64,000 nt of DNA from the NCBI GenBank assembly GCA_900545405.1, contig UQYT01000001.1, positions 186,001 through 250,000 of the forward strand, read 5' to 3'. Below are positions 56,404-64,000 of this stretch, piece after piece. The notes under the pieces were generated by a model. The model worked only from the letters and a program-made list of their open reading frames with translations. It was not told where the DNA came from and did no database searches. Numbering within the stretch: position 1 is the first letter of the stretch; every line of letters begins with the position of its first letter. The position numbers were made by a program, and so were the translations under genes. The stretch comes from an uncultured Eubacteriales bacterium. Its GTDB lineage: Bacteria; Bacillota; Clostridia; Oscillospirales; Oscillospiraceae.

Positions 56404-58575
56404 ATGAGCGAGAGTGAACACATGAGAGGCCGCGTCACGATACCGACCGACGTGGACGTCGTGCCGGAAACGCTGGAGCTGCTCCGCCGCTGGGGCGCGG
56501 ACGCCATCCGCGACTGCGACGGCACCGACTACCCCGAGGAGCTCAAGAGCGTTGACGCCAAGGTCTACTCCACCTATTACACCACCCGCAAGGACAACGC
56601 CTGGGCCAAGGCGAACCCGGATGAGGTCCAGCAGTGCTACATCTCCACCGGCTTCAAGACCGCGTCTGGCGGGCCGCTGAGCATCGAGCTCATGCAGGGC
56701 ATCAGCCGCGAGCTGATGCAGGTCAACACCCGCGACGACATCAAGCGCTGGTGGGAGGTCATGGACCGCACTCTGGGCGAGCCGCTGGACCCCGCCGCCT
56801 GGCGCTATGAGGAGGAGACCGGCTGCGTCGTCATCGACGAGCCCGCGGCCTTCCACGACTACTCCGTCAGCTTCCTCGCCTACCTCATCTGGGACCCGGT
56901 GCACATGTACAACGCCGTCACCAACGGCTGGACCAACTTCGAGCACCAGATAACCTTCGACGTGCGCCAGCCCAAGACGCACAAGTTCACCATGGAGCGC
57001 CTGCGCCGCTTTATAGCCGAGCACCCCTACGTGAACGTCATCCGCTACACCACCTTCTTCCACCAGTTCACTCTGGTATTTGACGAGCTCAAGCGCGAGA
57101 AGTACGTCGACTGGTACGGCTACTCCGCCAGCGTCAGCCCGTACATACTCGAGCAGTTCGAGCGCGAGGTGGGCTACAAGTTCCGCCCCGAGTACATCAT
57201 CGACCAGGGCTACTACAACAACCAGTACCGCGTGCCGAGCAAGGAGTTCAAGGACTTCATGGCCTTCCAGCGCCGCGAGGTGGCGAAGCTCGCCAAGGAG
57301 ATGGTCGACATCACCCACGAGCTGGGCAAGGAGGCCATGATGTTCCTCGGCGACCACTGGATAGGCACCGAGCCCTACATGGACGAGTTCAAGACCATCG
57401 GCCTCGACGCCGTGGTCGGCAGCGTGGGCAACGGCTCCACGCTCCGCCTCATCTCGGACATTCCCGGCGTGAAGTACACCGAAGGGCGCTTCCTCCCCTA
57501 CTTCTTCCCGGACACCTTCCACGAGGGCGGCGACCCCGTGCGCGAGGCCAAGGAGAACTGGGTGACCGCCCGCCGCGCCATTCTCCGCAAGCCCATCGAC
57601 CGCATCGGCTACGGCGGCTATCTCAAGCTCGCCTGCGAGTTCCCCGAGTTCCTGGACTATGTGCAGTCCGTCTGTGACGAGTTCCGCGAGCTCTACGAGA
57701 ACATCAAGGGCACGACGCCCTACTGCGTCAAGACCGTGGCGGTGCTCAACTCCTGGGGCAAGGCCCGTTCCTGGGGCTGCCACATGGTGCACCACGCGCT
57801 CTATCAGAAGCAGAATTACAGCTACGCCGGCGTCATCGAGGCGCTCTCCGGCGCGCCGTTCGACGTGAAGTTCATCAGCTTTGACGACATCAAGGCCGAC
57901 CCGGACTGCCTGAAGGGCATCGACGTCATCATCAACGTCGGCGACGGCGACACGGCCCACACCGGCGGCGCCATCTGGGAGGACGCCGAGATCAGCTCCG
58001 CCATCAAGGCCTTTGTCTGGAACGGCGGCGGCCTCATCGGCGTGGGCGAGCCCTCCGGCCACCAGTACCAGGGCCGCTACATCCAGCTGGCTCAGGTGCT
58101 CGGCGTGGAGAAGGAGACGGGCTTCACGCTCGGCTACGACAAGTACAACTGGGACGAGCATCCCGGCCACTTCATCACCGCCGACTGCGCGGGCGAGATA
58201 AACTTCGGCGAGGGCAAGAAGAGCATGTACGCCCTGCCCGGCACCGAGATACTTGTCCAGCGCGACAAGGAGGTGCAGCTCGCGGCGAACGACTTCGGCG
58301 GCGGGCGCGGAGTGTACATCAGCGGCCTGCCCTACACCTTTGAGAACAGCCGCCTGCTCTATCGCGCCATCCTCTGGTCCGCCCACGACGAGGCCGACCT
58401 CACCAAGTGGTTCTCCACGAACTACAACGTCGAGGTCCACGCCTTTGTGAAGAACGGCAAGTACTGCGTCGTAAACAACACCTACGAGCCGCAGCAGACC
58501 ACCGTCTACCGCGGCGACGGCAGCTCCTTCGAGCTGAGCCTCGACGCCAATGAGATCCGCTGGTACGAGATCTGA
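56404..58575 (+). CDS. lnpA: 1,3-beta-galactosyl-N-acetylhexosamine phosphorylase (GH112)
   Basis: The 723-aa enzyme cleaves galacto-N-biose and/or lacto-N-biose with inorganic phosphate to Gal-1-P and HexNAc in the cytoplasm. It starts like characterised GLNBPs (GRVTIPTDVDVVPETLELLRR). GDHWIGTEPY near residue 316 holds Asp317, the equivalent of the general acid Asp313 of Bifidobacterium longum LnpA. A Gly-rich VGEPSGHQYQGRY follows in the C-terminal part. TAAGGAG lies six bases before the ATG. Preference between the two disaccharides cannot be judged by eye. Confidence 0.96.
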   Translation: MSESEHMRGRVTIPTDVDVVPETLELLRRWGADAIRDCDGTDYPEELKSVDAKVYSTYYTTRKDNAWAKANPDEVQQCYISTGFKTASGGPLSIELMQGISRELMQVNTRDDIKRWWEVMDRTLGEPLDPAAWRYEEETGCVVIDEPAAFHDYSVSFLAYLIWDPVHMYNAVTNGWTNFEHQITFDVRQPKTHKFTMERLRRFIAEHPYVNVIRYTTFFHQFTLVFDELKREKYVDWYGYSASVSPYILEQFEREVGYKFRPEYIIDQGYYNNQYRVPSKEFKDFMAFQRREVAKLAKEMVDITHELGKEAMMFLGDHWIGTEPYMDEFKTIGLDAVVGSVGNGSTLRLISDIPGVKYTEGRFLPYFFPDTFHEGGDPVREAKENWVTARRAILRKPIDRIGYGGYLKLACEFPEFLDYVQSVCDEFRELYENIKGTTPYCVKTVAVLNSWGKARSWGCHMVHHALYQKQNYSYAGVIEALSGAPFDVKFISFDDIKADPDCLKGIDVIINVGDGDTAHTGGAIWEDAEISSAIKAFVWNGGGLIGVGEPSGHQYQGRYIQLAQVLGVEKETGFTLGYDKYNWDEHPGHFITADCAGEINFGEGKKSMYALPGTEILVQRDKEVQLAANDFGGGRGVYISGLPYTFENSRLLYRAILWSAHDEADLTKWFSTNYNVEVHAFVKNGKYCVVNNTYEPQQTTVYRGDGSSFELSLDANEIRWYEI

Positions 58576-58717
58576 CTATCACCCTTCGCTGCGCGAAGCG
58601 CGAATGAAAGTTTCGCCCGCCTTTTCAAAGGCGGCAGGGTCCAGGGACAGCGTCCCTGGCCGCGCTCCGCAGAGCGCGGAACTCTCTTGTGCTTTATAAA
58701 GCGCAGGAGGGGGTCTA

Positions 58718-58750
58718 AGGGGGAACCCTCGCCGGGGGTTCCCCCTTTAT
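58718..58750 (+). terminator. Terminator of the sugar importer/phosphorylase operon
   Basis: The stem AGGGGGAACCC (58718-58728) and GGGTTCCCCCT (58736-58746) is followed by TTATTTG. It lies 143 bases after the phosphorylase stop. Confidence 0.75.
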
Positions 58751-58824
58751 TTGTTCTTTGGATTTGTGCGTGTGCGCCGTTACGTTGGGAGGTTTTCGTT
58801 GCCCTGTCCTGCGATTCGACCCCA

Positions 58825-58895
58825 TTTCTTTGGTGCTTGCCCAAAGAAACGGTGTCGAGCCGCCAAAGAAAGGCGCTTTTTTACCCCGGCGGCTC
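58825..58895. repeat. Nested inverted-repeat block with CAAAGAAA copies
   Basis: TTTCTTTGG (58825-58833) faces CCAAAGAAA (58841-58849), and GAGCCGCC (58857-58864) faces GGCGGCTC (58888-58895), which encloses CAAAGAAAGGCGCTTTTTT. Such composition is typical of dispersed intergenic repeats, but I cannot check other copies. Confidence 0.5.
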
Positions 58896-58996
58896 CACCA
58901 TCCGCGTGAGCGCTACTGCTTTGTAGACGGGACGTTCCTCGCCCGACTTGGGGAGGGGTCTGGTGGTGTCGTGGGGCTGTTCAATCTATTGACAAA

Positions 58997-59104
58997 AGCG
59001 CGTTTTTTGCGCGCTAGCAAAGATATGGGGGTGATCAGGCTGCAAAATATCAGCTGACCTCACGCGCGCTTGGGCGTCCGGCTTGGTCGGGCGCTCTTTT
59101 TTTG
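58997..59104 (+). ncRNA. Candidate small RNA or attenuator ending in a terminator
   Basis: Three stems occur in a row: AGCGCG/CGCGCT (58997-59015), TCA-GCTG/CAGC-TGA with one bulged G (59035-59057), and GCGTCCG/CGGGCGC (59074-59094) followed by TCTTTTTTTG. No gene lies between the previous terminator and this one, so the transcript that it ends would be noncoding. No clear promoter was found. Confidence 0.35.
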
Positions 59105-59198
59105 TGCCTGTTTACAGTAATTTTACGAAATTTTCGTGCAAATATTATATACACGGGTTATTATACTAATATTGTTCAAAATCGGGAGGCATTTACAC

Positions 59199-60104
59199 TT
59201 GTACTGCGTTATAGATATAGGCTCGAACACGATCAGGCTCGTCATATACACGCTCGAAAACGGGCAGCTGAATCAGGCGCTCAGCAGCAAGGCCACGGCG
59301 GGGCTTGCGGGCTTCGTCGAGGACGGGGCGATGTCCGAGGAGGGCATCGAGCGGCTGCTCGGCGTACTGCACAGGTTCCACGGCGTGCTCTCGCTGCTGC
59401 CCGACTGCCAGGTCTATCCCTTCGCCACCGCCTCACTGCGCGGGCTGAAGAACACGGCCGACATCGTGGCCCGCGTCGAGCGCGAGACGGGCTTCAAGAT
59501 AGACGTCATCACCGGCCGCGAGGAGGCCATACTCGACTACCGCGGCGCAGTTGTCCGGATGCAGGAGCGCTCCGGCGTCCTGGTGGACATCGGCGGCGGC
59601 AGCACGGAGCTCGTATTCTTCCGCTCCCGCGAGGTCATCGCGGCGCGCAGCCTGCCGCTCGGCTCGCTCGCGCTCTTCAACCGTTTCGTCTCCGGCGTCA
59701 TCCCCGACAAGCAGGAGCTGCGCAGCATGCGTGCTGAGGCGGTGAAGGTCATTTCAGCCGCCATGCCGCCCAAGGGCGACTTCGTGCCCGAGCCCATCTG
59801 CGGCGTCGGCGGCACGGCCCGCGCGGCAAACCAGCTCTACCTCGCCGCCGGCGGCGGGACCGAGGGCTATTCTCCGGATTTCCTGCGCGACGTGCTCGCC
59901 CAGGCCGAGGCCAACCCCCGCAAGCTCATGCGCCGCATACTCAAGCTCGCGCCCGAGCGCGTGCACACGCTGATCCCCGGCATCGTCGTACTCAGCACCG
60001 CGGCCGAGCTCTGCGGCGCCAAGACGATAGTCACCAGCAGCTACGGCGTGCGCGAGGGCTACCTTGAAAACATGCTCGAAAAGGAGGGCCTGCTCCATGG
60101 CTGA
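59199..60104 (+). CDS. ppx: Ppx/GppA exopolyphosphatase family protein
   Basis: The 301-aa protein has the phosphate-binding signatures of the family: VIDIGSNTIRLVIY at the N-terminus and DIGGGSTEL (residues 128-136). It removes terminal phosphates from polyphosphate, or the 5' phosphate of pppGpp. It is shorter than the two-domain Ppx of E. coli (513 aa) and corresponds to the Ppx-GppA core. I chose TTG 59199 with GGGAGG nine bases upstream. It overlaps ppk by 8 bases, so polyphosphate turnover is coordinated. Confidence 0.9.
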   Translation: MYCVIDIGSNTIRLVIYTLENGQLNQALSSKATAGLAGFVEDGAMSEEGIERLLGVLHRFHGVLSLLPDCQVYPFATASLRGLKNTADIVARVERETGFKIDVITGREEAILDYRGAVVRMQERSGVLVDIGGGSTELVFFRSREVIAARSLPLGSLALFNRFVSGVIPDKQELRSMRAEAVKVISAAMPPKGDFVPEPICGVGGTARAANQLYLAAGGGTEGYSPDFLRDVLAQAEANPRKLMRRILKLAPERVHTLIPGIVVLSTAAELCGAKTIVTSSYGVREGYLENMLEKEGLLHG

Positions 60105-62211
60105 TCATCCCTACACGCAGGACCGCGAGCTCTCCTGGCTCGCCTTCAACGACCGGGTGCTCTCCGAGGCGATGGACGAGACGGTCCCGCTGCTCGAGCG
60201 GCTCAAGTTCGCCGCCATCTTCACCAGCAACCTAGACGAGTTCTTTATGATCCGCGTCGGCAGCCTCTTCGACCTCGAGAACATCAAGCCCGATACCCAC
60301 GACGTCCGCTCAGGCATGACGCCCAAAGAACAGCTCGAGGCCATCTACAAGGCCGTCCGCCCGCTCTACCGCAAGCGCGAGCACATCTGCTCCCTGCTCA
60401 GCCAGCGGCTGCGCGCCGAGGGGGTGCGGAGAATGGACCCCTCCAAGCTTTCCGGCGAGGAGCGCGACTACTGCGCGCGCTATTTCGACACCTGCATGGA
60501 ACCGGTCATCTCGCCGCAGATAGTCGACAACCTGCACCCCTTCCCCCACCTCAAGAACAACATCCTGCACGTCGGCGCATGGGTCGAGCGCAAAGGCCGC
60601 GAGATGCTCGCGGTCGTGCCCATGCCGGAGGCGCTCTCCCCCCTGCTCTATCTGCCGGGCCCGGAGCTGAGATACATCCACACGGAGGACATCCTGCTCG
60701 AACACGTCGAGGACATCTTCAAAAACTACCGCGTGCTCGAAAAGGTCGTCTTTCGCATCACGCGCAACGCTGACATAAATCCCGACGACGAGGCCTTCGA
60801 CCCCGACAGCGACGACTTCCGCAAGACCATGCGCCGAGCCATCCGCCAGCGCATGAGGCTGGCCCCCGTGCGGCTCGAGCTCTCACGGGAGATAAGCAAG
60901 GACTTCTCCGGCTATCTCAAGGAGCGGCTGCCGGTCACGTCGGAGCAGATATTCGTGACCAGCGCGCCGCTCTGCCTGGACTACGCCTACACCCTGCCCT
61001 CGCGCCTGGATGCCGAAAAGCGCGCGGCGCTGAGCTATCCGCCCTTTGAGCCGCAGGAGCCGGCCGGCATCTCGCTCAGCGAGAGCATGACCCGCCAGAT
61101 ACAGCGCCACGACCGGCTGCTCTCCTACCCATACGAGAGCATGGCCCCCTTCCTCCGGCTGCTGCGCGAGGCCGCGAACGACCCGGCGGTCATATCCATC
61201 AAGATAACCATCTACCGCCTGGCCAGCAAGGCAAAACTCGTGGACTATCTCTGCGAGGCCGCCGAGCACGGCAAGGATGTGACCGCGATAATCGAGCTGC
61301 GCGCCCGCTTTGACGAGCTCAACAACATCGACTGGTCCGAGCGCCTTGAGGACGCGGGCTGCACGGTGCTCTACGGCTTTGAGGACTACAAGATACACTC
61401 CAAGCTCTGCCTCATCACCCGGCGCGAGCACGGCGAGATACGCTGCATAACCTACGTCGGCACCGGCAACTTCAACGAAAAGACCGCCAAGCAATACACC
61501 GACCTCGCGCTGCTGACCGCCGACCTGGCGATAGGGCGCGACGCGGCGGAATTTTTCAAGAACATGTGCATCGCGAACCTCGAGGGGCGCTATGAGCGGC
61601 TGCTGGTCGCGCCCGCCGGGCTGAGCTCAGGCGTCACGGCGCTGATGGACCGCGAGATCGCCAAGGGCGAGGCCGGGCGGATGCTCATCAAGATAAACTC
61701 GCTGACCGACATCAACCTCATCCGCAAGCTGCGCGAGGCCTCACAGGCGGGCGTCAAGATAGACCTCATCGTCCGCGGCATCTGCTGCATACTCCCCGGC
61801 GTGCCTGGCGAGACGGAAAACATCCGCGTCATAAGCATCGTCGGGCGCTATCTGGAGCACTCGCGCATCTACTGCTTCGGCGAGGGCGCGGACGAGGTGA
61901 TGTACATCTCCTCCGCTGACTTCATGACCCGCAACACCCGCCGCCGCGTGGAGGTGGCCTGTCCGATAACCGACGCCGCGGCGCGGCGCAAGCTGCACGA
62001 TATTCTCGACGCCTGCCTCTCCGACAACGTCAAGGCGCGCCAGCTCCTGCCCGACGGCAGCTACGTCAACCTGCCCCGCCCCGGGGAACCTTTTGACTGC
62101 CAGGAGCGTCTTATGGCCGAGGCGATTGAGAACGCGCCCTCGGCGCCGATACCGCACCGGGCGATGAGCTTTCTCTCCCGCATCTTCCACCACGGCGAAG
62201 GCAGGCAGTAA
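60097..62211 (+). CDS. ppk: Polyphosphate kinase 1
   Basis: Ppk1 reversibly makes polyphosphate from ATP. The 704-aa chain has the N-terminal domain RELSWLAFNDRVLSEA, the catalytic phospho-His in DYKIHSKLCLI, and the C-terminal SADFMTRNTRRRVEVACPI. Length and motif order are standard. ATG 60097 (MADHPYTQDREL) has AAGGAGGG upstream. It follows ppx in the same operon, which ends in a strong terminator. Confidence 0.96.
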   Translation: MADHPYTQDRELSWLAFNDRVLSEAMDETVPLLERLKFAAIFTSNLDEFFMIRVGSLFDLENIKPDTHDVRSGMTPKEQLEAIYKAVRPLYRKREHICSLLSQRLRAEGVRRMDPSKLSGEERDYCARYFDTCMEPVISPQIVDNLHPFPHLKNNILHVGAWVERKGREMLAVVPMPEALSPLLYLPGPELRYIHTEDILLEHVEDIFKNYRVLEKVVFRITRNADINPDDEAFDPDSDDFRKTMRRAIRQRMRLAPVRLELSREISKDFSGYLKERLPVTSEQIFVTSAPLCLDYAYTLPSRLDAEKRAALSYPPFEPQEPAGISLSESMTRQIQRHDRLLSYPYESMAPFLRLLREAANDPAVISIKITIYRLASKAKLVDYLCEAAEHGKDVTAIIELRARFDELNNIDWSERLEDAGCTVLYGFEDYKIHSKLCLITRREHGEIRCITYVGTGNFNEKTAKQYTDLALLTADLAIGRDAAEFFKNMCIANLEGRYERLLVAPAGLSSGVTALMDREIAKGEAGRMLIKINSLTDINLIRKLREASQAGVKIDLIVRGICCILPGVPGETENIRVISIVGRYLEHSRIYCFGEGADEVMYISSADFMTRNTRRRVEVACPITDAAARRKLHDILDACLSDNVKARQLLPDGSYVNLPRPGEPFDCQERLMAEAIENAPSAPIPHRAMSFLSRIFHHGEGRQ

Positions 62212-62244
62212 AAATCGGCCGGTCCGCAATGGACCGGCCTTTTT
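62211..62244. terminator. Bidirectional terminator between ppk and fkbM genes
   Basis: The 9-bp stem GGCCGGTCC/GGACCGGCC with loop GCAAT is flanked by AAAAATC on the left and TTTTTC on the right. Confidence 0.9.
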
Positions 62245-63167
62245 CATACGGCGATGAGCGTTATCTCCGTCGGGTAGATGGGCGAGCCGTGGTGGCGTAG
62301 GTAGAGCGTGTAGTCGCGGGAGATGTCGAGTATCATGCGCGGTATCTGCCAGAGGTCCTCGTTGCTGTGGTAGACGGAGATGAGCAGCTTGGGGTGATCG
62401 TTGAGTATGTGCCTACGGGCTCCGGTCAGAGCGTGCTGCTCCGCGCCCTCGATGTCCGCCTTGATGAGCGTCACCGGCTCTTCGATGTCCGCGTCCAGCG
62501 TCGTGACCTCGACCTCGCCCTCACCCTCGGCCAGGCGGTTTGCCGAGCCGTCCGCGACGCCGTCTTCGAGCCGCATCCGGCCCTCGGTATCCGAGACGCC
62601 CTTGAGGCGGCAGTCAATGTCGCGGTATGCGGCGAGGTTCTTTTGCAGCTTTGCGAAGTTCGCGGGAGCTATCTCGTAGCAGTAGATGCGCCGGTAGCAG
62701 TCCTCGCCGTAGTTTTTTATGTAGGAGAGCACCGTGTCGCCCGTGTAGGCGCCGAGGTCCACGATCACCTCGTCCGGGCCGCAGTGGACAAGGTCCAGGT
62801 CGAAGTAGTCGTCGTAGAGCGCCTCCTTTGTCTGCGTCGTGGTCTTGAAGTCGTAGGCGTACCAGTTGTTGAGGATGCCGTAGAGCGTCTTTTTCGAGCG
62901 GTAGTCCACGAGCTGCTCGTAGAGCCAGACGTATTCGTCCAGGTGCTCGAAGAGCGCCAGCTCCTTGAGCTCTATCTCGTCGTAGATGCCGCGCTCGGGC
63001 TCGAGGCGGCCCCAGTAGCCGAAACGGTTGAAAAAGTCCGCACAGCTGCGCTGCGTCTCGGCCGGGACGGCGTCAAAGCCGCGGCGTATGCGGTAATAGA
63101 GCTCCTTCTCCCCCAGCGCGCGTATCTCCGCTGCGAGACCGTAGAAGCTCCTGTCGATGATGTTCAT
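62244..63167 (-). CDS. FkbM-family SAM-dependent methyltransferase
   Basis: The 307-aa protein has an N-terminal extension of about 130 residues and a C-terminal FkbM methyltransferase domain. The SAM-binding loop is VIVDLGAYTGDTVLSY and the next conserved element is IYCYEIAPANFAKLQKNL. IKADIEGAEQHAL carries the family's D-x-E-G signature. Substrates of the family include sugars in surface glycans. It is isolated from other glycan genes. GGGGCGTGACG precedes the ATG, a modest ribosome site. Confidence 0.87.
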   Translation of the reverse strand: MNIIDRSFYGLAAEIRALGEKELYYRIRRGFDAVPAETQRSCADFFNRFGYWGRLEPERGIYDEIELKELALFEHLDEYVWLYEQLVDYRSKKTLYGILNNWYAYDFKTTTQTKEALYDDYFDLDLVHCGPDEVIVDLGAYTGDTVLSYIKNYGEDCYRRIYCYEIAPANFAKLQKNLAAYRDIDCRLKGVSDTEGRMRLEDGVADGSANRLAEGEGEVEVTTLDADIEEPVTLIKADIEGAEQHALTGARRHILNDHPKLLISVYHSNEDLWQIPRMILDISRDYTLYLRHHGSPIYPTEITLIAV

Positions 63168-63212
63168 AGCGTCACGCCCCTTTTGATAAGGATATTACAA
63201 AAATGGTTTAAT

Positions 63213-63260
63213 ATTCTTGATCATTCTTGACTTGCAATTTTTTGAATATTGTAGTAGTAT
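63213..63260 (+). promoter_or_regulatory. Promoter and direct repeats upstream of the secreted protein gene
   Basis: -35 TTGCAA (63232-63237) and -10 TAGTAT (63255-63260) are 17 bases apart. Directly upstream, ATTCTTGA occurs twice (63213-63220 and 63223-63230), 10 bases apart, as expected for an activator binding next to the -35 box. Confidence 0.55.
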
Positions 63261-63308
63261 CTTGTAGCCAAAAGGCGAATAATTATAGAAATAATTGGAG
63301 GTTTAGGC

Positions 63309-64000
63309 ATGAAACGGAAATTGTTCGTTGCTGCTTTGGTGCTGATATTGGCGCTAGCAATGCTCCCGTCCTTCGCGCTGGCGGACAGTAACGTTGCCGC
63401 AATTGGCAACGCTCAATATCAGAGCATTCAGGCGGCTGTGGACGTGGCCAACAATGGTGACGTCATAAAGCTGCTGAGCAATGTATATCTCAAGGAAACC
63501 GTAGAAGTAGCAGAAGGCAAAGACATTACTCTCGACTTAAACGGCCAGGCAATCACTGTTTACAAGGATCAGGACGCCGGTCGCAGTCTCTATGCTGTAA
63601 ACAACTACGGCACTTTCACGCTCATTGACAGCGTCGGAAACGGCAGCATCACCGCCAGAGGTATTCAGAACCTCGGGAGCGGCAATATGACTGTTGAGAG
63701 CGGCAAGATTATCTCCTGCGATGCAAACGGCGGCGCCTGCATTTGGAACGAAGCAAACGTTGTAATAAATGGCGGTACATTTGAGACTGTTTTTGTTGGT
63801 ACAGCCAACGATAATGTTGGCATAGGCTGCCTCAATAACAGCGGCACCGCCCTCGTCACTGGTGGAACTTTCAAAGACGTCAACAGGCGCACTTATGCCA
63901 TCATCTCCACTGGACATATTGAAATCACCCCTGCAGAAGGCAAAACCGTTACCGTAATCGGCGCTCACGGTGCTCTTGCTGTAGACAGCGGAACGGCAGT
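63309..64000 (+). CDS. Secreted beta-helix-like surface protein (partial, runs off the window)
   Basis: The open frame begins at ATG 63309 with GGAGG eight bases upstream and continues without a stop to the end of the window (230 codons). Residues 1-25 form a signal peptide ending near ALA-D. The following NGQYQS-type start of a right-handed beta-helix has IQAAVDVANNGDVIKLLSN, then DITLDLNGQAI. Further Asn/Gly-rich turns follow, as in adhesin-like and pectin-lyase-fold proteins. The codon choice is AT-richer than its neighbours, which may indicate transfer. Cell-wall anchoring domains, if any, lie beyond 64000. Confidence 0.8.
   Translation, partial: MKRKLFVAALVLILALAMLPSFALADSNVAAIGNAQYQSIQAAVDVANNGDVIKLLSNVYLKETVEVAEGKDITLDLNGQAITVYKDQDAGRSLYAVNNYGTFTLIDSVGNGSITARGIQNLGSGNMTVESGKIISCDANGGACIWNEANVVINGGTFETVFVGTANDNVGIGCLNNSGTALVTGGTFKDVNRRTYAIISTGHIEITPAEGKTVTVIGAHGALAVDSGTA

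Larger units (their letters stand above)
58576..59198 (+). other. Gene-free, hairpin-rich intergenic region
   Basis: Over 600 bases hold no supportable gene. In order, the region has a CCGCCTT/AAGGCGG hairpin (58617-58634), a CCAGGGAC/GTCCCTGG hairpin (58641-58659), a CCGCGCTC/GAGCGCGG hairpin (58660-58679), a terminator (58718-58746), a nested repeat block (58825-58895), three more hairpins (58997-59104) and an AT-rich promoter area before ppx. An 80-codon frame at 58687-58926 is not credible as a gene. Confidence 0.7.

Noticed and set aside
56299..58440. A 713-codon frame opposite the GH112 phosphorylase gene
   Set aside because: It is a GC-driven shadow with biased Val/Leu/Ala/Glu composition and no ribosome site. 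The phosphorylase on the other strand is unmistakable.
58687..58926. An 80-codon frame after the phosphorylase gene
   Set aside because: It has no ribosome site, crosses a strong terminator and a nested repeat, and looks like noncoding repeat sequence translated by chance.
59126..59145. A single GTGCAA upstream of ppx as a third AraC-type site
   Set aside because: Only one copy is present, with no tandem partner, and the ppx operon has no functional link to the sugar island.
59136..59198. An upstream ATG extension of the ppx protein
   Set aside because: The added residues are not part of the family. The TTG start at 59199 has a good ribosome site and gives the usual N-terminus.
63181..63230. 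A sigma-A promoter for the FkbM gene
   Set aside because: A TAATAT -10-like box exists but the best -35 candidate is 21 bases away; support is too weak to list.

Overview
The window is about 64 kb of GC-rich chromosome from a spore-forming, Gram-positive anaerobe of the class Clostridia. The protein families and gene order fit a gut member of the Oscillospirales (Oscillospiraceae-like), but this placement rests on gene content and style, not on a marker-gene search. Supporting signs are sporulation genes (a YtfJ/GerW protein and a SpoIVFA/SpoIVFB-like pair), Firmicute gene order (scpA-scpB, tig-clpP-clpX-lon-engB, rplS/lepB/rbgA/rnhB), strong GGAGG-type ribosome sites, frequent TTG and GTG starts, and sigma-A promoters with 17-bp spacers. 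I see no rRNA operon, CRISPR array, prophage or intact insertion sequence.

Layout. 0.2-5.2 kb (minus strand): a site-2 protease, scpA, scpB, a DUF2953 protein, ytfJ, a D,D-carboxypeptidase and rluB. 5.3-11.8 kb (minus): the protein-quality operon tig, clpP, clpX, lon and engB. 11.8-18.5 kb: a phosphoesterase, a divergent DUF1540 mini-gene, then thrC, yraN, rnhB, rbgA and lepB, an orphan solute-binding lipoprotein on the plus strand, and rplS. 18.6-23 kb (minus): molybdopterin genes (a MOSC protein, moaC, moaA) and a radical-SAM pair. 23.2-25.5 kb: an XRE membrane regulator and the spoIVFB/spoIVFA-like pair. 25.5-27.6 kb: tRNA-Pro(CGG) and asnB. 27.7-35.6 kb is more accessory: an MBOAT/AlgX-like acyl-transfer pair, an SdpR/SdpI-like pair, a large SLH surface protein, a lone serine recombinase and an AlaX-type editing protein. 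35.6-44.4 kb (plus): glycosyltransferase, DUF4330, an O-antigen ligase-like protein, an ECF S-component, a DUF1538 membrane protein with a tandem PII-like protein, CsoR and a P1B-ATPase, and a GNAT. 44.4-47.2 kb (minus): BlaR1/BlaI-like genes and a phosphatidyltransferase. 47.4-58.6 kb is a sugar-scavenging island. 59.2-62.2 kb: ppx and ppk. Then come an FkbM methyltransferase and the start of a secreted beta-helix-like protein that runs off the end.

The most coherent functional unit is 47.4-58.6 kb. An ABC importer (binding lipoprotein and two permeases, no ATPase in the locus), a small membrane protein and a GH112 phosphorylase lie on the plus strand. Two AraC-type regulators, galE, a sugar-1-phosphate nucleotidyltransferase and an N-acetylhexosamine 1-kinase lie divergently on the minus strand. 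Together they can import galacto-N-biose or lacto-N-biose (from mucin or milk glycans), split it with phosphate, phosphorylate the HexNAc and feed both sugar phosphates into UDP-sugar metabolism. The classical bifidobacterial GalT step appears to be replaced by a pyrophosphorylase-type enzyme. A GTGCAA direct-repeat motif occurs in front of both araC and galE and may be the shared operator.

Other units worth attention are the DUF1538/tandem-PII operon, the CsoR-controlled P1B-ATPase with an unusual last membrane helix, the SdpRI-like pair with a perfect 16-bp palindrome at its promoter, and a highly structured gene-free stretch at 58.6-59.1 kb that ends in a terminator with no gene in front of it.
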